This document shows positions 26,701 to 39,053 of a stretch of DNA of 64,000 nt, in pieces. Below the pieces are notes generated by a model that worked only from the letters and a program-made list of their open reading frames with translations, was not told the origin of the DNA and did not search any database. Within the stretch, counting starts at the first letter, position 1, and each line of letters opens with the position of its first letter. This stretch comes from Monocercomonoides exilis (Eukaryota; Preaxostyla; Oxymonadida; Polymastigidae). The position numbers and the translations under genes were made by a program. The stretch lies in contig LSRY02000019.1 in NCBI GenBank assembly GCA_001643675.2, forward strand, positions 754,001-818,000, given 5' to 3'.

Positions 26701-29700
26701 GAGTGGATGTGGGAGGAAGGATAGCCCTCTCTGTCGGGTGAGCGTGAACGAGGAACAGCAGTCATCGGCTCCAGTGACGATGGCTGGAACTGGGCAGTGA
26801 CAGAACTGTACTGCGAGGTGTGGAGGTTCTGGTGATGGTGATGATGGTGGTGATGATGGGGATTGTGGTGGTGATTGTGATTGTGTTGATTACGATGACT
26901 CTGTTGTTGTTGCTGTTGTGGTTGTTGTGGTTGCTGATTATGTTTGGAGGAATGCTGCTGCTGATGATGTGCATGTGTTGAATGAGGGCGTGAGTGAGTG
27001 TGTGAAGACGAGTGACGATGTTCTTTGTCCTTTTTGTGCGTCTTGTGCTGTTCACTGTCACTCGAGTCTGACCCCCAAAATGGCTCTGATTTCAACTTCG
27101 ATCCAGCAGCTGCGCCTGTCCCTTCATTCGCTTTCTCTGCTTTTGTCTTCTTTGCCTCTTCATTTTGAGTCAATGAGGCATCCACGCTTCCTTCTTTCAG
27201 GGGCTCTTCTTCATTCGCCTTTGCAAGAGGATTCTCAGTCAAGTGCCCAATCTTCTCTTTCGTGTCTTCAACTTCTGCATTTGCACTTGAAGATTCCGCA
27301 TAAGTTGATATTTTCTCTTTCTCAGCTGCTGCTTCTTCTTTTGAATGCTTCTTTTTGTCTTCTGCTGTGATTTTTGGTGTGCTAAGGACAGAATCTTCAG
27401 CTGAAACTGCTTTCTTTCCTGTTCCATCTTCAATTGGATCCTTCTTTTGATTCCTCTTCCTTCGTCTTCTTTCTGATCCAGAAGAAGAAGATGATGAAGA
27501 CGAAAATGAAGAAGAAGATGATGGTGAAGAAGAATAAGAAGAAGAAAGAGAAGAATCACTTGAGAACGAAGATGATCTGCTGTAAGATGACCAGCTGGAA
27601 GACGGTGAAGATGAATGTGATGTCGAATAAGAGGAATACGAAGAAGAAGAAGGAGAATAACTGGAACGCGACGAATAAGAACTCGACTGGGATTCAGAAG
27701 AATACACACTCGATGCTCTTCTTCTGTGTCTTCCTCTTTTCATTTCCTCTTTCCTTCTGCTGTTTCTCTTCTCTTTCCTTTTCCTCACATCGCTGTTGTT
27801 GCTTGAGCTATCACTTTCTGCCTGCCGCTCAGCTGCCTCATCGGCTGCATCAATTTGCTCCATCGTCAGCAGAATTGGCTCTCTCTTTTGCTTTTCTGCG
27901 CTTTTTGTTGCTTCCCTTTGAACTCTTCCACTGCCCATGCTGTCTCTACTCCCCTTCTTCTCTTTCCCTTCTCTTTCTTCTCCTTTCTCCCCTCTTTCCA
28001 CTTTCTCTCTGCTTCCCTTTCTTCTCTCCCCTCCTTTTTCCTCATCGATTGGCCTTGTCTTCACAGACTCCTTCACTTTCTGCTCATTTGCACCCATTTC
28101 GCCAAACCCATCCTTCGTCAGCACATTCCACTGTGGTGTCTCAAACTCCACCATTTCTTGTACTTTCCCCATTTCCCCCACGATGTTCCATCCTCTTTCC
28201 ACAATCACCACATCTCTTCTTTGATGTGAAGGCTGCGGGCGAGCAGAGTATTCGAACAGGAACAGTTGCTCATCAAAGTGCCTTATGAGGCATTGCTTTG
28301 CCAGAGATAGCACATCGTACAGGAGAATAACCACAACGCCAATCAGAAACTGCACAAGGAACACGAATTGGAGAGGAGAGGAGAAAAGGGCAGTGATCAG
28401 AAAGCCGAGCAGCCAGAGGAGACAGCTTGTCATATGCATCATCAGAGATTGATGGGCATGGGTGAGCTCTTCTGAGTCGAAGAAGCACAGGAAAAACAGG
28501 CGGTGGACAAGAAGTGTGACTGGATTAATGAAAATAGAAGAAGAGGAAATAAAAAGAAACAGAAAATATGATCACATTTTACAGATTATAATAATGAAAA
28601 TTTAAGAATTAAATAATTAAAATGTCATAAAACAAAATTTATGTAACAATCAAAAATTCAAATTAGCTAATGTACATACAGCTGAATGCAAACAAGGAGT
28701 AGATGAGAATAGCCAGCGAAGGAGTCGACGAGATCGAGTTTGGAGAAATGCTGTGAATAAGAAGAGACACAATAGCACCACCAACAATAGCACCGACCAT
28801 TCCGATCAGCTGAAGAACAGCAAACATAAATAAATGTTTGAAGTTACCACGCTCCATAAACAGCACCCGGAAAAACACGTAGATTGCAAAGCACCCGCCA
28901 ACCACACCGCCAATTATCCACCCTGTTTTTGGCTGCATCGCATAGAAAATGCCCAATTCGTCCTGCACAAGATGGAAATCAGACTTCTGCAGTGTTGGCA
29001 GTGCTGAGTCAGCAGACAATGCAGTGTAGGATTTGTGGCTGTTTTGATTCCGCTTTTGAATTGTTTGAAGAGAACTTTCTGTTTGAGACGTGGCATTGGC
29101 TGAAGAATCGTTTCTTTTAAAATAATCAAAAAAGGAAGATTTGATGTTTGAGCTCGATGACTCAGGAGGAAACTCAATCTGGTTGATGGTGTTTTGGATC
29201 AGATCCATCAGCGTGTCTCCCATCATCTGCATTGCTCCCGTCACAAGCGCTGTTTCCGTGTCAACTGTCGTTTCTGTCAGACTTCTCAGTCCTTCCATTG
29301 AGAAATGCAGACCAGGAATTGCACTTGTTCTGATCCCAGCTGTCTCTGCGCTGTCGCTCTGTGTACCATCTGACTGCCATTGCACCCCACCTTCCATCAG
29401 AGTCTCGAAGGAAGACGTCATTTCAGAGTAAGTTCCTGCCCTCAGCTCATTCCAGGCATCCAAAGGAGAATGACTGGCATCACCTTTTCCGGAATATGCC
29501 CTCAGAGTTGATGACATCTGCGAAGCATATGGCTTCTTGGTAGAGCGGGCGTATGCTTCAATCAACCAGGATACGCTGGGCCCTTGTGGAGTAACTTGAA
29601 CAAGCGAATACTTTCCATTCATGCCAAAGGATTCGAGTGAAACAAATGCACATATACTGAATTTTTTATCAAAAAATGGAAAAATATTGAATATAATAAA

Positions 29701-30446
29701 TACAATTTATGTACAAAGAAATTGGAAAAAAATTAATACTCTTCTGCCCATTGATGCTGATGCAGAAATCCATAAATAGAAGGAGATCCAGGAGCAAACG
29801 AATAACCGTCAAAAAAGAAGATAATTGGATATCTTATTTGGAATGAAGGAGAAAAAGTACGAGCAAGAATATCAATGATACCCAACATGATAGCAGAACC
29901 AACTTTTCCACGCGCCACCGCTGGTCCTGAAAGAGAGCTATCAAAAGATGAATAAATTAAAAGACTATTTGTATTATGACTTTTTGATGCAGTATTTGTT
30001 AATTTAACAGCAATATAAGGAGAACTTCCAAATGAAGTGAACACGTTGTTTTTATGTCGAAATCCGCTTGTAGTTCCATTTATTATATCCATTTCTATAT
30101 TGCTGGTTGCAGAAGAATTAATATTTTGAAGAACGTCATATATAAATTTCTGTGTAGATTTCCAACCATCGGTTCCATATGCAGTATATGTATCTTTCAA
30201 TACATCGGACATTGGTTTTAAATATTTTTCACGAACAGTTGCTTCAGAGAAGACCGAAGAAGAATCATAAACAGTTCCAGGAGATTTGGTGCTATTTTGT
30301 ACACTAAACAGCATCACAAAATTCACTATCGCAAACAAAACAAAGCCAAATATTATCCAAAAGCAAAATGTTGACGAAGTGAGAGCATTAAGGCATTTTT
30401 GCTTCTTGGATAGTTTTCTTGGCCTGTTCTCTTGTTCTGCATACAT
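23768..30446 (-). CDS. ERMP1-like M28 ER membrane protein, probably non-catalytic
   Basis: Related to endoplasmic reticulum metallopeptidase 1 (M28 family): an N-terminal membrane anchor, a luminal peptidase fold, then a multi-pass membrane part and a luminal C-terminus. Exons (30446-29740, 29656-28680, 28519-25215, 25078-24658, 24472-24115, 23990-23768) join in phase to 1996 residues ending TGA. The match is clearest across LLIYSSFDSSLSGPA...FGFLHQHQW-like blocks and the exon 1/2 join AED-ICAFVSLESFG. The zinc ligand His of the HFDS motif is Ser167 (Asp169 remains), the bridging Asp of SDDG is missing, and the catalytic Glu pair is replaced by DGYSFAPG. Membrane helices lie at about 30-48, 480-502, 508-536, 548-562 and 590-650, and again from about 1640. 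Between them sits an insert of about 950 residues with Arg/Ser-rich (about 831-908), His-rich (about 1115) and Pro/Ser stretches. Usual ERMP1 is about 900 residues. Confidence 0.78.
24492..24515. repeat. AAAT microsatellite in an intron
   Basis: About six AAAT units inside intron 4 (24473-24657) of the ERMP1-like gene. Confidence 0.7.
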
Positions 30447-30634
30447 TAACTTTAATGAGCGAAGGAAATGACTTCTATAATAAATGAGATACAGAAAATA
30501 TAATAAACAAAACAGATATAAGTATATTTACAACAGAAAAGCAAGGCACACATAATTTGATCGCTAAACCCTTATTGTATTTCAACAAAGTTTTCGTTGG
30601 TTAAAAACAGTGCTTTAAACGGAAACTATTTCAT
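30447..30634. promoter_or_regulatory. Divergent promoter region, ERMP1-like / unidentified large gene
   Basis: 188 bp between divergent start codons. It must hold or overlap both promoters. No motif recognised. Confidence 0.45.
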
Positions 30635-33600
30635 ATGACATATCCCAATGGCTTGGAAAAAATCATTGGTGATGAACCTACATATGTTTCACTTGTTCAC
30701 TATGAAGGCTTAAAGGGATATTTTTGTCTAACAAAAACTGCTATTTCAACTGTATCTTTGGATATAAATCCAATCGTGATAAATGTTTCCTTTTTTGTTA
30801 TATTTAATGCTTTGCGTATAAAGTGAATAATAATTTTTTGATTTAGATTCCATATGAAATGATTCGAGGGATTGTTTTGGATTCTTCTGATCCAAAATTA
30901 TTCAAAATAAAGAGAATTGGAAGCCCATCCGTATTTTTCTCATCGCACGCACGAGAAGGAATAATAGCAGAACTTGAAATACGGTGGAAAACCGAAAGAA
31001 TGACAACTCTAAGAAGAACTGTTCCCATCAACATAAGGACAAAAGCATTAAAAAACGATAAAAAAATTGTCAGCCCTGCTCCTTTGCCTGTTATACCACG
31101 AGGGTTTATTTTTGTTATTTCTTTCTTTTCTTTCAATTTGACTTTCAAATTAATTTAGAGTAAATAAACTTACACTTGCTGGATTTTCATTTTATGTTCC
31201 TGTTGAATTTGTTCCTCAATTCCTTGTGTTAAATTCTGCTCCTGCTCTCGTTTGTAATCTCTTTTTTTTTCCAATATTTTTTATAATTTTTAATAACATG
31301 TATTTATTTTTTTGAAAAGATGATCCCATACGGAGTCGGAATTGGAATTTCAAGTGCAAACATTTCACCATATTTAGCAATTCGCTCACTTCACCCAACT
31401 GAAAAGCAGGAAGCCTCAAACATTCAAGGACCCATGCAAGCAAATTCGCAATTCCCTGCATCTAATTTGCCAGCAAACAGCTCTGGAATAACAGGAGTGG
31501 CTGTTGTCAGTGATGATGCCCGTCCATCGCGCTATTCAAAGCCAAGGACTAGCTGGAATTCCTCAAGCCAGTGTGCCGGCATTGTGCTGAAAGCACCTTC
31601 TGCACAAGTCGATGCAAGTGGGGCGATGTATTCTGGCGGGAGGGCAGCTTTCAGCGGAGTGACACTCGAAATTTGGGTGCATCCACCACAACACTGCACA
31701 AACATGCTTCCAGCATCGAGGCTGCGGTCTGCAGTGGAGTCGCACCTGATCGATTTGTCTGCGAAAATGAATACAGAAGGGTCGATTGTGTTCACGCACG
31801 ACTACAGAAAGAAGCAGAATCTGCAGGGAGATCCATCATCATGGGCTATTTGGGAGGTTAGTAATTTTTTTCTGTGTTCTTATAACTCAATCATACTTAT
31901 ATGATGTTTATGTTGCATATGTATATTTTTAATCTGAAACAATCATTTCATACCAACTTCTTTGTTGTTTTCTTCAAACATAATTTTATTACAGTGTCAC
32001 ATGGCTACAGACGATCGTGATGTTGGGATTGTCTATTGCCGGCGCTCATTTTTCCCTCCATATGGAAATGTGTGTCAGGACTTTGTGATTCTTTCATATG
32101 GAGAAGAAGGAAAGAGAATGGTGATCAATCCAACCATTGCTGCTTCTGCACAAGCTGTTTGCATCTTTTCTAATGAACTTTTATAAAAATACTTATTTAT
32201 AACTTTTGCTTGTTTCATATTCCCTCTAATCTGCCTTTGCCTTTTCAATTCTATAAAATGTATCCTTCGCAGGATTATTCCAACTCTCTTTATTCTTCCA
32301 GCCCTTCTTCTTCATATGCTGCGCCTGCCCCAACGCCCATGATCCGCACAGCCTCTGCCTTTGGCTCTTCCTCTCCTGCACCTCTCCCATGGGGCACTCC
32401 AATGACACCTGGCTTGGGAATGGGGGCACCAGACATGCCTATTCAGATGCAGCCCTTTTTGAAGGTGTCTGAGCAGATTGTCGATACTGTCTCTCCAATG
32501 CGACAGAGCGGATTTTTCTACGACGAGCTGTTTGTGCACTCGAGAATTGATTGGCTTCCGCTGCAGCCGTCTGGCTTCTTCTGGTTCGAAACAGCGCTTT
32601 CAATCACACCTTCTGCAAAGGACCCTGTTAAGCATTTTCTGAGAACGTATGCAAAAATGATGATTATGCTTATGATTATTATGTAATATCTGTTATTTTA
32701 TTCTATTTCTATGAATGTGCTATATTCTTCATACTTTTTATTTTTAAGTATGCGCAATGAGCTCTATCATTACAAACAAGATGCCCATGCCATTGCTCAA
32801 AAGAGCGCCTTCCTCTCTCCACAATTTGTCCGCCCCGATCGCACCACTCCACTCGAGACGCTTCTTGAAAGAGTTCCTGAAAGTTCCTTTTCTTTTTCTG
32901 AATCGAGCGGAAAAGGCCCCGTTCCTTCTGCCCCTCTTCTGAATGCCATGGGCACTGACCCATCTTCCTCAAAGGCAGCAACAGCATCTGCACTCTCTCA
33001 GCAGGCAACTACTCCGTTTCCTTTCCCACCCTTTTCGCACTTAAAGTCTCCATTCGACTGCCTTTCCTTCCTCAAATCTGTCCCAGGTGGCCCACGTGGT
33101 GCTCTCTTCTCTTCTCCAATTGCGACGTCTGTTGTGCCAGCATTCCCAACAGCAAACGAAAAGAGCTCATCGTCTTTTGGCAGGCGAGATGGATCAGACA
33201 GAAATGCTGCTGGGAAAGGAGAGCCTGTTGTGCCTGAGCCATCGCCGTGGGTGGAAGGACTGAAAAATGGAATGTTCGAAGAAGAGATCGAATTCTGTGT
33301 TGGACTCAGCGCACAGGAGAAGGAGAATTTGTGGATGGACAGAGTGGCAAAGTATGCAACATATTTGATGGAACAGGGTTTGAACAATATTTATTTTTAA
33401 TTAATTAAATTGATATGATCTTGCTAATATTTTTTAACATTTTTGTACACGTGATGTTATTTATTATCATCCATTAACTAACAATTGTCTATCTATTTGC
33501 TGCATTTAGATCATTCTGGTCTTTCTCTTCTCGATCTCGCTGAGATTGCGCTGTCCACATCACCATTCACGCTTGTCCCACAAACAGCGACTGTCTCTCA

Positions 33601-36119
33601 ATTCTCTGAGTATTCCTATGCAGCATCGATGGCAGCAGCAGCAGCTGAGCCGTCTTCTTCGTCGACGGTCACCAACTCCTTCTACAACTCCACCGGAATG
33701 CTCAACTTTCCCCCCATTCCAGACGAGAAGTACAAAGCACAGGGAGCCAAATCAGCACATCGCCTGCTCCACTTTCTGATGCACCTCCGCCGTGCTGACC
33801 TGCCATTCGACATCGATGCCCCAATCACTTCTTTCCTGGCAACAGACGTGGCACCCGAAAAGTGCTTGATAAACGAAGACGCTGTACTGCCACTACTGCA
33901 GATGGGATACATCCAGCAGATCCTGTCTCCAGTGGACTTTGGCTCTGCAATGCCTCCGCCTCCACCTGAAAAGCCGACTTCTGCGTCTGCTTCAGCAACG
34001 TCTCCTGCTGCTGGACAAAATGCAACACAAAGTTCTGCTGCTTCTTCTTCTTCTGCTTCTGCAGCTGCTTCATCAGCTGCTTCATCAGCTTCTGCTTCTT
34101 CTTCAGCGGCTGCTTCATCAACTGCTGTGCCTGCTGTGCATCGTGCATATATCATCTTCCTGATCTTCCTCGCAAAGAGAGCGTTGGCTGTTGTCAGGCA
34201 GAAGACAAGAGAAGCCACTCAGCAAATGATAAGTGCTCTTCAAAAGGGAGACAACAAATCGAATGATCCATCCTCTTCAATCACTTCTGGTTCATCTATC
34301 GCCCCTTCTTATTCTTCACATCACTCTCGTGCTCCTTCTACTGCTTCTTTTGCTTCTTCATCTTCTTCTGCATCAGCCACGCCATCTCCTGTCATTAACA
34401 CACCGTTGCTTTTCTTTGTTGCTGAGCAGCTGGCGAAGATCTCACTGAATCCAGTCAACAGGCAGATGGTGATTGATGAAGGAGGGTTGGATGTGATGGT
34501 GTCTATTGTCACTGCAGGCCTTGCTGAGACAGCTGAAGAAGAGGAGCTCATACACGGCAGAGGAGATGGCACACTGAGACAGTCACGAAGACACGGAGGG
34601 GGAGGAGAAGGAGCAGAATCAGCGATGAGGAGGCATATGGCAGGCGCTGCTGGTGGTGGATTTGGATCGAAAGGAACAGAAATGAGGACAGACGGAGCTA
34701 TCAACGACAGAATGATGATGATGATGATGAACTTTGATTTGGGAAGCGAAGGAGGAGGAGGAAGTGGAAGTGGAAGTGGTGCTGCCACACCGCTGACAAA
34801 CAGGGCTGAATCTTCTTCCAAAGGCACTCCAGCAAGTTCATCCTCGTCATCACGTTCTCTTCTACCGAAATCTTCTTCTTTGTCTGATGGCTCTTCAGCT
34901 TCATCGAGCTCATCTTCTTCTTTTGCATCTGACGAGCCGCAGCTGACAGTTGTGCAGCCACCACCAGGAACGCCACTTCTGCATCTGATTGACGACACGA
35001 TTGCATACTCTTTCCTGAGAGCACTGACAAACCTCACGCACGACTATGCAAAGGCCAAAGAGGTGTTGGTACAGCCGAGGTTTGTGCGGACGCTGTCGTC
35101 GCTGCTTGTGGGAAGGAGTGAGATGATAATTGTGGGTGTGGCACAGCTGCTGAAGAACTGTGCAGACACCACAGAGAGGAGACTCAGCATAGCAATGATC
35201 ACACAAAAGGAGGAAGAGGAGGCAGGAGAAGGCGGGATGGGGATGATGATGGGGGCTGAGATGGGGATGGGGATGGGGATGGGTGGAGGGGCATCAAATG
35301 CTGCGAAGGCGAATGAATGGGGAGACGATGAAGGAATGACAATACACCGCATTTTGCACCAGTTGAGATGTGAAGTGGTGAGAGGGCAGCCTCAGTCCAT
35401 TCCAATCCTCACAATGTGCTCGTCTCTTCTGTGGTCGCTCTGTGCTGAGGAAGAGGTGCGGCAGATGGCTATTGCAGAGGGAGTGTTCCAGAAGATTGCT
35501 CAGATTGTGAATAATTACAGCGATCAAGTGGATGTTGTTGAGAAGGTTTGCCACAAAATCAACTATTTTACCAAAGTTGTAATTTATCTTCTTTATAATC
35601 TGTTTATCAATATTTTTTTTTTTTTACTTTTTTCCCTCAACTCATTTCCTCAACAGATTTCTGGGGCTTTGCTGCTTCTTCTGAACGAAGACACGAAACA
35701 TGCTGTGCAAATAGGCATCATTCGTGTTCTCTGCACATCTCTGTCAGTTACAAAAGCAGAACTTGATGCAGATCCAGATCCAAAGGAGACGAGAAAAAAG
35801 AGATTTTATAGAGTCGTGTGCTCTTGCTTATACAAGGTGTGCTTATCTTTTTTTCAAAGATAAAGAATCATTTTTTTCAACTTTAACTTTTCTGATATGA
35901 AAAATTAATTCTTTTGAAAAACGATTAACATATTTTTCTTTAAATGATGCTTGACTTGCTTGATGTCAGATGCTTGATGCTCCTCGTGCAATGGACGATA
36001 TGAAAATGTACGAGAATTTGCAACAACTTGTTGCTGCGCTTAACTTTCTTCGAACAAAAGGAGGTGCTCAAATGAAAGATATGGCAAACCAATTCAAAAT
36101 GAAACTTGGAGTTCATTGA
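30635..36119 (+). CDS. Large unidentified protein, possibly armadillo-like
   Basis: Ten exons join in phase to 1518 residues: 30635-30775, 30847-31103, 31159-31249, 31320-31856, 31995-32156, 32273-32646, 32749-33377, 33510-35545, 35657-35836 and 35970-36119 (TGA). I do not recognise the family. The N-terminus (TYVSLVHYEGLKGYFCLTK ... FFSSHAREGIIAEL) has the look of a PH-like domain and vaguely recalls the N-terminus of RME-8/DNAJC13, but no J domain is visible. The C-terminal third (about 1310-1518) is helical and repeat-like (LLLLLNEDTKHAVQIGII, LQQLVAALNFL), consistent with ARM/HEAT packing. Between are disordered Ser/Ala/Pro stretches, including an Ala/Ser run at about 904-939 and six Met in a row near 1135, which probably vary in length. 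Introns are 55-132 nt. The frame is intact in all exons, so it is expressed. Function unknown. Confidence 0.75.
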
Positions 36120-36361
36120 AAACAATTTTTAAAAGATTTTCTTGAAGATAAAACAATCATTTCTTTTTTCTCTAATACCTTCATATAGGATCTTTTATTT
36201 TTATTTTTTATTTTTTTTATTTTTTTTTATTTTTTTTATTTTTTTTGATATTAAATTTTAACAACAAAATATGATATTTCTCGTGGATTTTAAAATTAAA
36301 AAGTGTGTTGTAAGCACATATTTGCAATTTATAAGTGCATGCGAATTTTTTGATAAACAAG

Positions 36362-36548
36362 AATTGGGGCAAAATTTTTTCTTTTTTGAAAAAAACAACG
36401 ATTTGTTCCAAACTTTTTCCACAACCTTATCATGAGAAATCTTTCATTCTCATGATAAGAAAAATACAGAAAAATTCTAAAACCGAGAAAAATATTTGTT
36501 TGAGAAGAATGGAACAAAATTCTAAAAGCAAAAAATTTCGTCCCAATT
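36362..36548. repeat. Foldback element directly 5' of the E2 gene
   Basis: The outer arms begin AATTGGG and end CCCAATT, with extended imperfect pairing. The centre is a perfect 13-bp palindrome CTTATCATGAGAA / TTCTCATGATAAG (36426-36438 and 36447-36459) around an 8-nt loop. It ends 3 nt before the ATG of the next gene, so it occupies the promoter or 5' UTR. Confidence 0.7.
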
Positions 36549-36551
36549 AAA

Positions 36552-37182
36552 ATGAGATTCCCATCACAAATTATGTTAAGTCGACTGAAAAAAGAACTTC
36601 AAATAGTCGGAGCCCATCCTCCTCCTGGATGTGCAGCATGGGCAGCTGATGATAAATTATTAGAAGTTCACGGATTTGTTGAGGTTGTTTTGCAGTCACA
36701 ATGCTCATTTTTTAGAGATTAATTTTTTGAAGGGTCCAGAAGGAAGTCCATACGAGGGAGGAAGATTTCAAATCAATATGAAATTTCCAGAAACTTATCC
36801 ATTTTCACCTCCAGTTGTACGGTTTTTAACTCCGATATATCATCCAAATATTGATGCAAGTGGGAATATCTGCTTGGACATCCTTTCAACTTCTCCAAAA
36901 GGAACGTGGACACCTTGCCAAAACATAAGCACTATATTGTTATCGTTACGATCATTGATGGCAACCCCAAATGCAGAAGATCCTCTGATGCCAGAGATTG
37001 TTTGAATTAAAAAAAGAATTTACAACAAAAAATTAGAGATATTTGATATTTTTACTTCAAATTTATTTTTTGCCTGTGAAATATTCTTGCAATAGGCAAT
37101 GCAAATGAAGGAGAATTTTGAATTGTATAAGAAAGCAGCATCGGATCATACACAAAAGTTTTCGAAAAGGAGTAATATTTGA
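36552..37182 (+). CDS. Ubiquitin-conjugating enzyme E2, UBE2T-like
   Basis: E2 enzyme that carries ubiquitin on a cysteine thioester. Three exons (36552-36683, 36733-36999, 37096-37182) give 161 residues ending TGA. The UBC fold is complete: N-helix LSRLKKELQIV, HPPPGCAAW, YPFSPPVVRFLTPIYHPN and catalytic Cys91 in GNICLDIL, then KGTWTPCQNISTILLSL and EDPLM. The wording LTPIYHPNID and the overall path fit UBE2T (the Fanconi E2) better than UBE2D or UBE2N as I recall them. The last exon supplies the C-terminal helix MKENFELYKKAASDH. Introns (49 and 96 nt) have donors GTTGTT and GTTTGA. It is the last intact host gene before the repeat-rich half. Confidence 0.88.
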
Positions 37183-37597
37183 GAAAACATGGTTATGGAA
37201 AATTTCGTGTGAATTATTTTCAATATTTTTTTTTCCTTTCAATTTGTTAAAGAAGAGGAAATTTCTATTTCATCATATTGATTCATTGGCTAGCAAAAAT
37301 AAGCAAGACATTTCACCCAATAATTTTGAGGATAATCAAAAAGAAAGAGAAGAACAGAGGGGAGAGATGAACCATATTTGATTTGTAGAATTTTACGATT
37401 TCGAAAAGCATTTTAACTATGTTATTCTCCTATTCATTCCAGTTGCCAACTCATAAGAACTATTTTTGAATGATATTTACCAATTTTTAATATTCACCAT
37501 CAATATTTTTTTTCTTTTCTTTTCTTTTCTTTTCTTTTCTTTTCTTTTCTTTTCTTTTCTTTTCTTTTCTTTTCTTTTCTTTTCTTTTCTTTTCTTT

Positions 37598-37641
<44 letters not shown>

Positions 37642-38222
37642 TTTTGATGATGATGATGATTGAAACAAACACTTCCACATTTCTTTTGATTCGAAGAACA
37701 TTTTTTTGATTTTTTATTTCCTAACACACCAAAAATAATTCTATTTCGAAAATCCTCAATTCAATTTCGAAATTGAAAAATTTTTCATACAAAACATGAA
37801 TGACATGTGCAATTCGATTGAAAATCTCATTATTTTTGTCTTTTCAGAAAACTTCTTCTTTCATTAATTCCAAATTGATAGGTTCAGTTATTTATAGGTA
37901 CCTTTTTTTTTAACGGTGCATAAATTTTTATATAGAAAATTGAAATTCCCACTTTTTATATAATTGTAAACATTATCAGTATATAAGCAAACCCTGAAAA
38001 TTGGGATAATTACATTTGAATACGAAGCCTATTTCCAATGTGGGGGAGATGGGGGGGTTAATCCCTTCCATCGAAAATAATAAATAAATATGTGGGAAAC
38101 AAGGGGTGTTAAACCATTTAACTTCGTTTTGAATGTGAATTAAAATTTAATTTCAACGAAAATAGAAAATTTAAATTAATAAGGTAATAAATTGGATTTA
38201 AGATCATAACCATAATAAAAAA
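37183..38222. other. Non-coding spacer with microsatellite
   Basis: AT-rich gap. Apart from the simple repeat listed separately I see no coding or RNA signal. It marks the change from intact host genes to transposon remnants. Confidence 0.5.
37512..37661. repeat. Compound microsatellite TTTTC(n), TTTC(n), GAT(n)
   Basis: About 18 pentamer units (TTTTC) pass into about ten tetramer units (TTTC), then five GAT units. Long Lys/Glu/Arg or Phe/Ser/Leu open frames across it are artefacts of the repeat. Confidence 0.9.
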
Positions 38223-38660
38223 ATGAAAATCGCTGTGGAACAAAAGAGAATTGCTGGACAAAGGAAATTTCGTGCTGCAATGAAATTTTTCGATGATAAA
38301 AGGATAGACAATCGGCTGGAATGGATGGCGAGCATTGTGGTTGATGGAGTTGTCAGGATTACAGACGCTATAAACTTTATGGAGTTTACACTCAAAAGGG
38401 TTAAAAATGATGTTCGGGCGCAGAGAAGCAAAAGGCTGGTCTCAAAAGTTGGAAGACCGTAATTTGTGATATGAGACAAAGAACAAATTGTACTGGAAGA
38501 AATTATCATTGAATCGAGATCTGGAAGCTGTTTTCCTTACCTGAAAGTTGTGAACTGGTTTGTTCCTCTTTTACAATCAGAAATTCACAAAAACAAATAT
38601 AAAGGAAAAATTTATGAAACGTTTCAAATGACAAAAACTCGCTTTATGAAAATGTTTCAA
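38223..38660 (+). mobile_element. Pogo-like transposase N-terminal remnant
   Basis: Open segment from 38223 with helix-turn-helix-like content leading to KRLVSKVGRP, the GRP hinge common in pogo/Tigger transposases. After two in-frame stops the same frame continues with DKEQIVLEEII...SCFPYLKVVNWFV, resembling the second DNA-binding half. No DDE domain follows here. A DDE domain of the same superfamily appears at 49.5 kb on the same strand. Decayed. Confidence 0.5.
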
Positions 38661-38804
38661 TAACCACAGCCTAATACTTTGTGAAGTGCTATCCAAAGTT
38701 GAAAAGAAGCACTCTCAAAAAATTTGGATGATTATAACCTTTCGGTGTCGGGCCAAAGTATTCTGCAGCCCTAGTATTCATTGCTCGACGATTCACATGA
38801 ATAT

Positions 38805-39053
38805 ATATGTCTAAATTTTTATGAAAAGTTCCTTTTGTTTAATTTTCAAATTGAATAAAAATTTCATTTTTCGATCAAATTTTTGTTTCCACTCACAAAA
38901 TTTTGCTGCCATTGAAACAAGTCCTTGGCAACGTTGTTTTATCCGTTAAGTTGTGATTTCGTGAGTGAAAACAGAAATTTGATCGAAATATGAAATTTTT
39001 ATTCTGTTTGAAAATTATACAGAAGGATCTTTTCAAAAAAATTTAGACATATG
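38805..39053. repeat. Foldback (imperfect palindrome), 249 bp
   Basis: Arms 38805-38901 and 38959-39053, both starting ATATGTCTAAATTTTT on opposite strands, about 85-90 percent alike, with a loop of about 57 nt. Possible MITE. Confidence 0.65.

Noticed and set aside
37512-37661. CRISPR array
   Set aside because: Tandem simple repeat without spacers, in a eukaryote.
37465-37727. Lys/Arg/Glu-rich or Phe-rich open frames over the microsatellite
   Set aside because: Pure consequence of pentamer and tetramer repeats.
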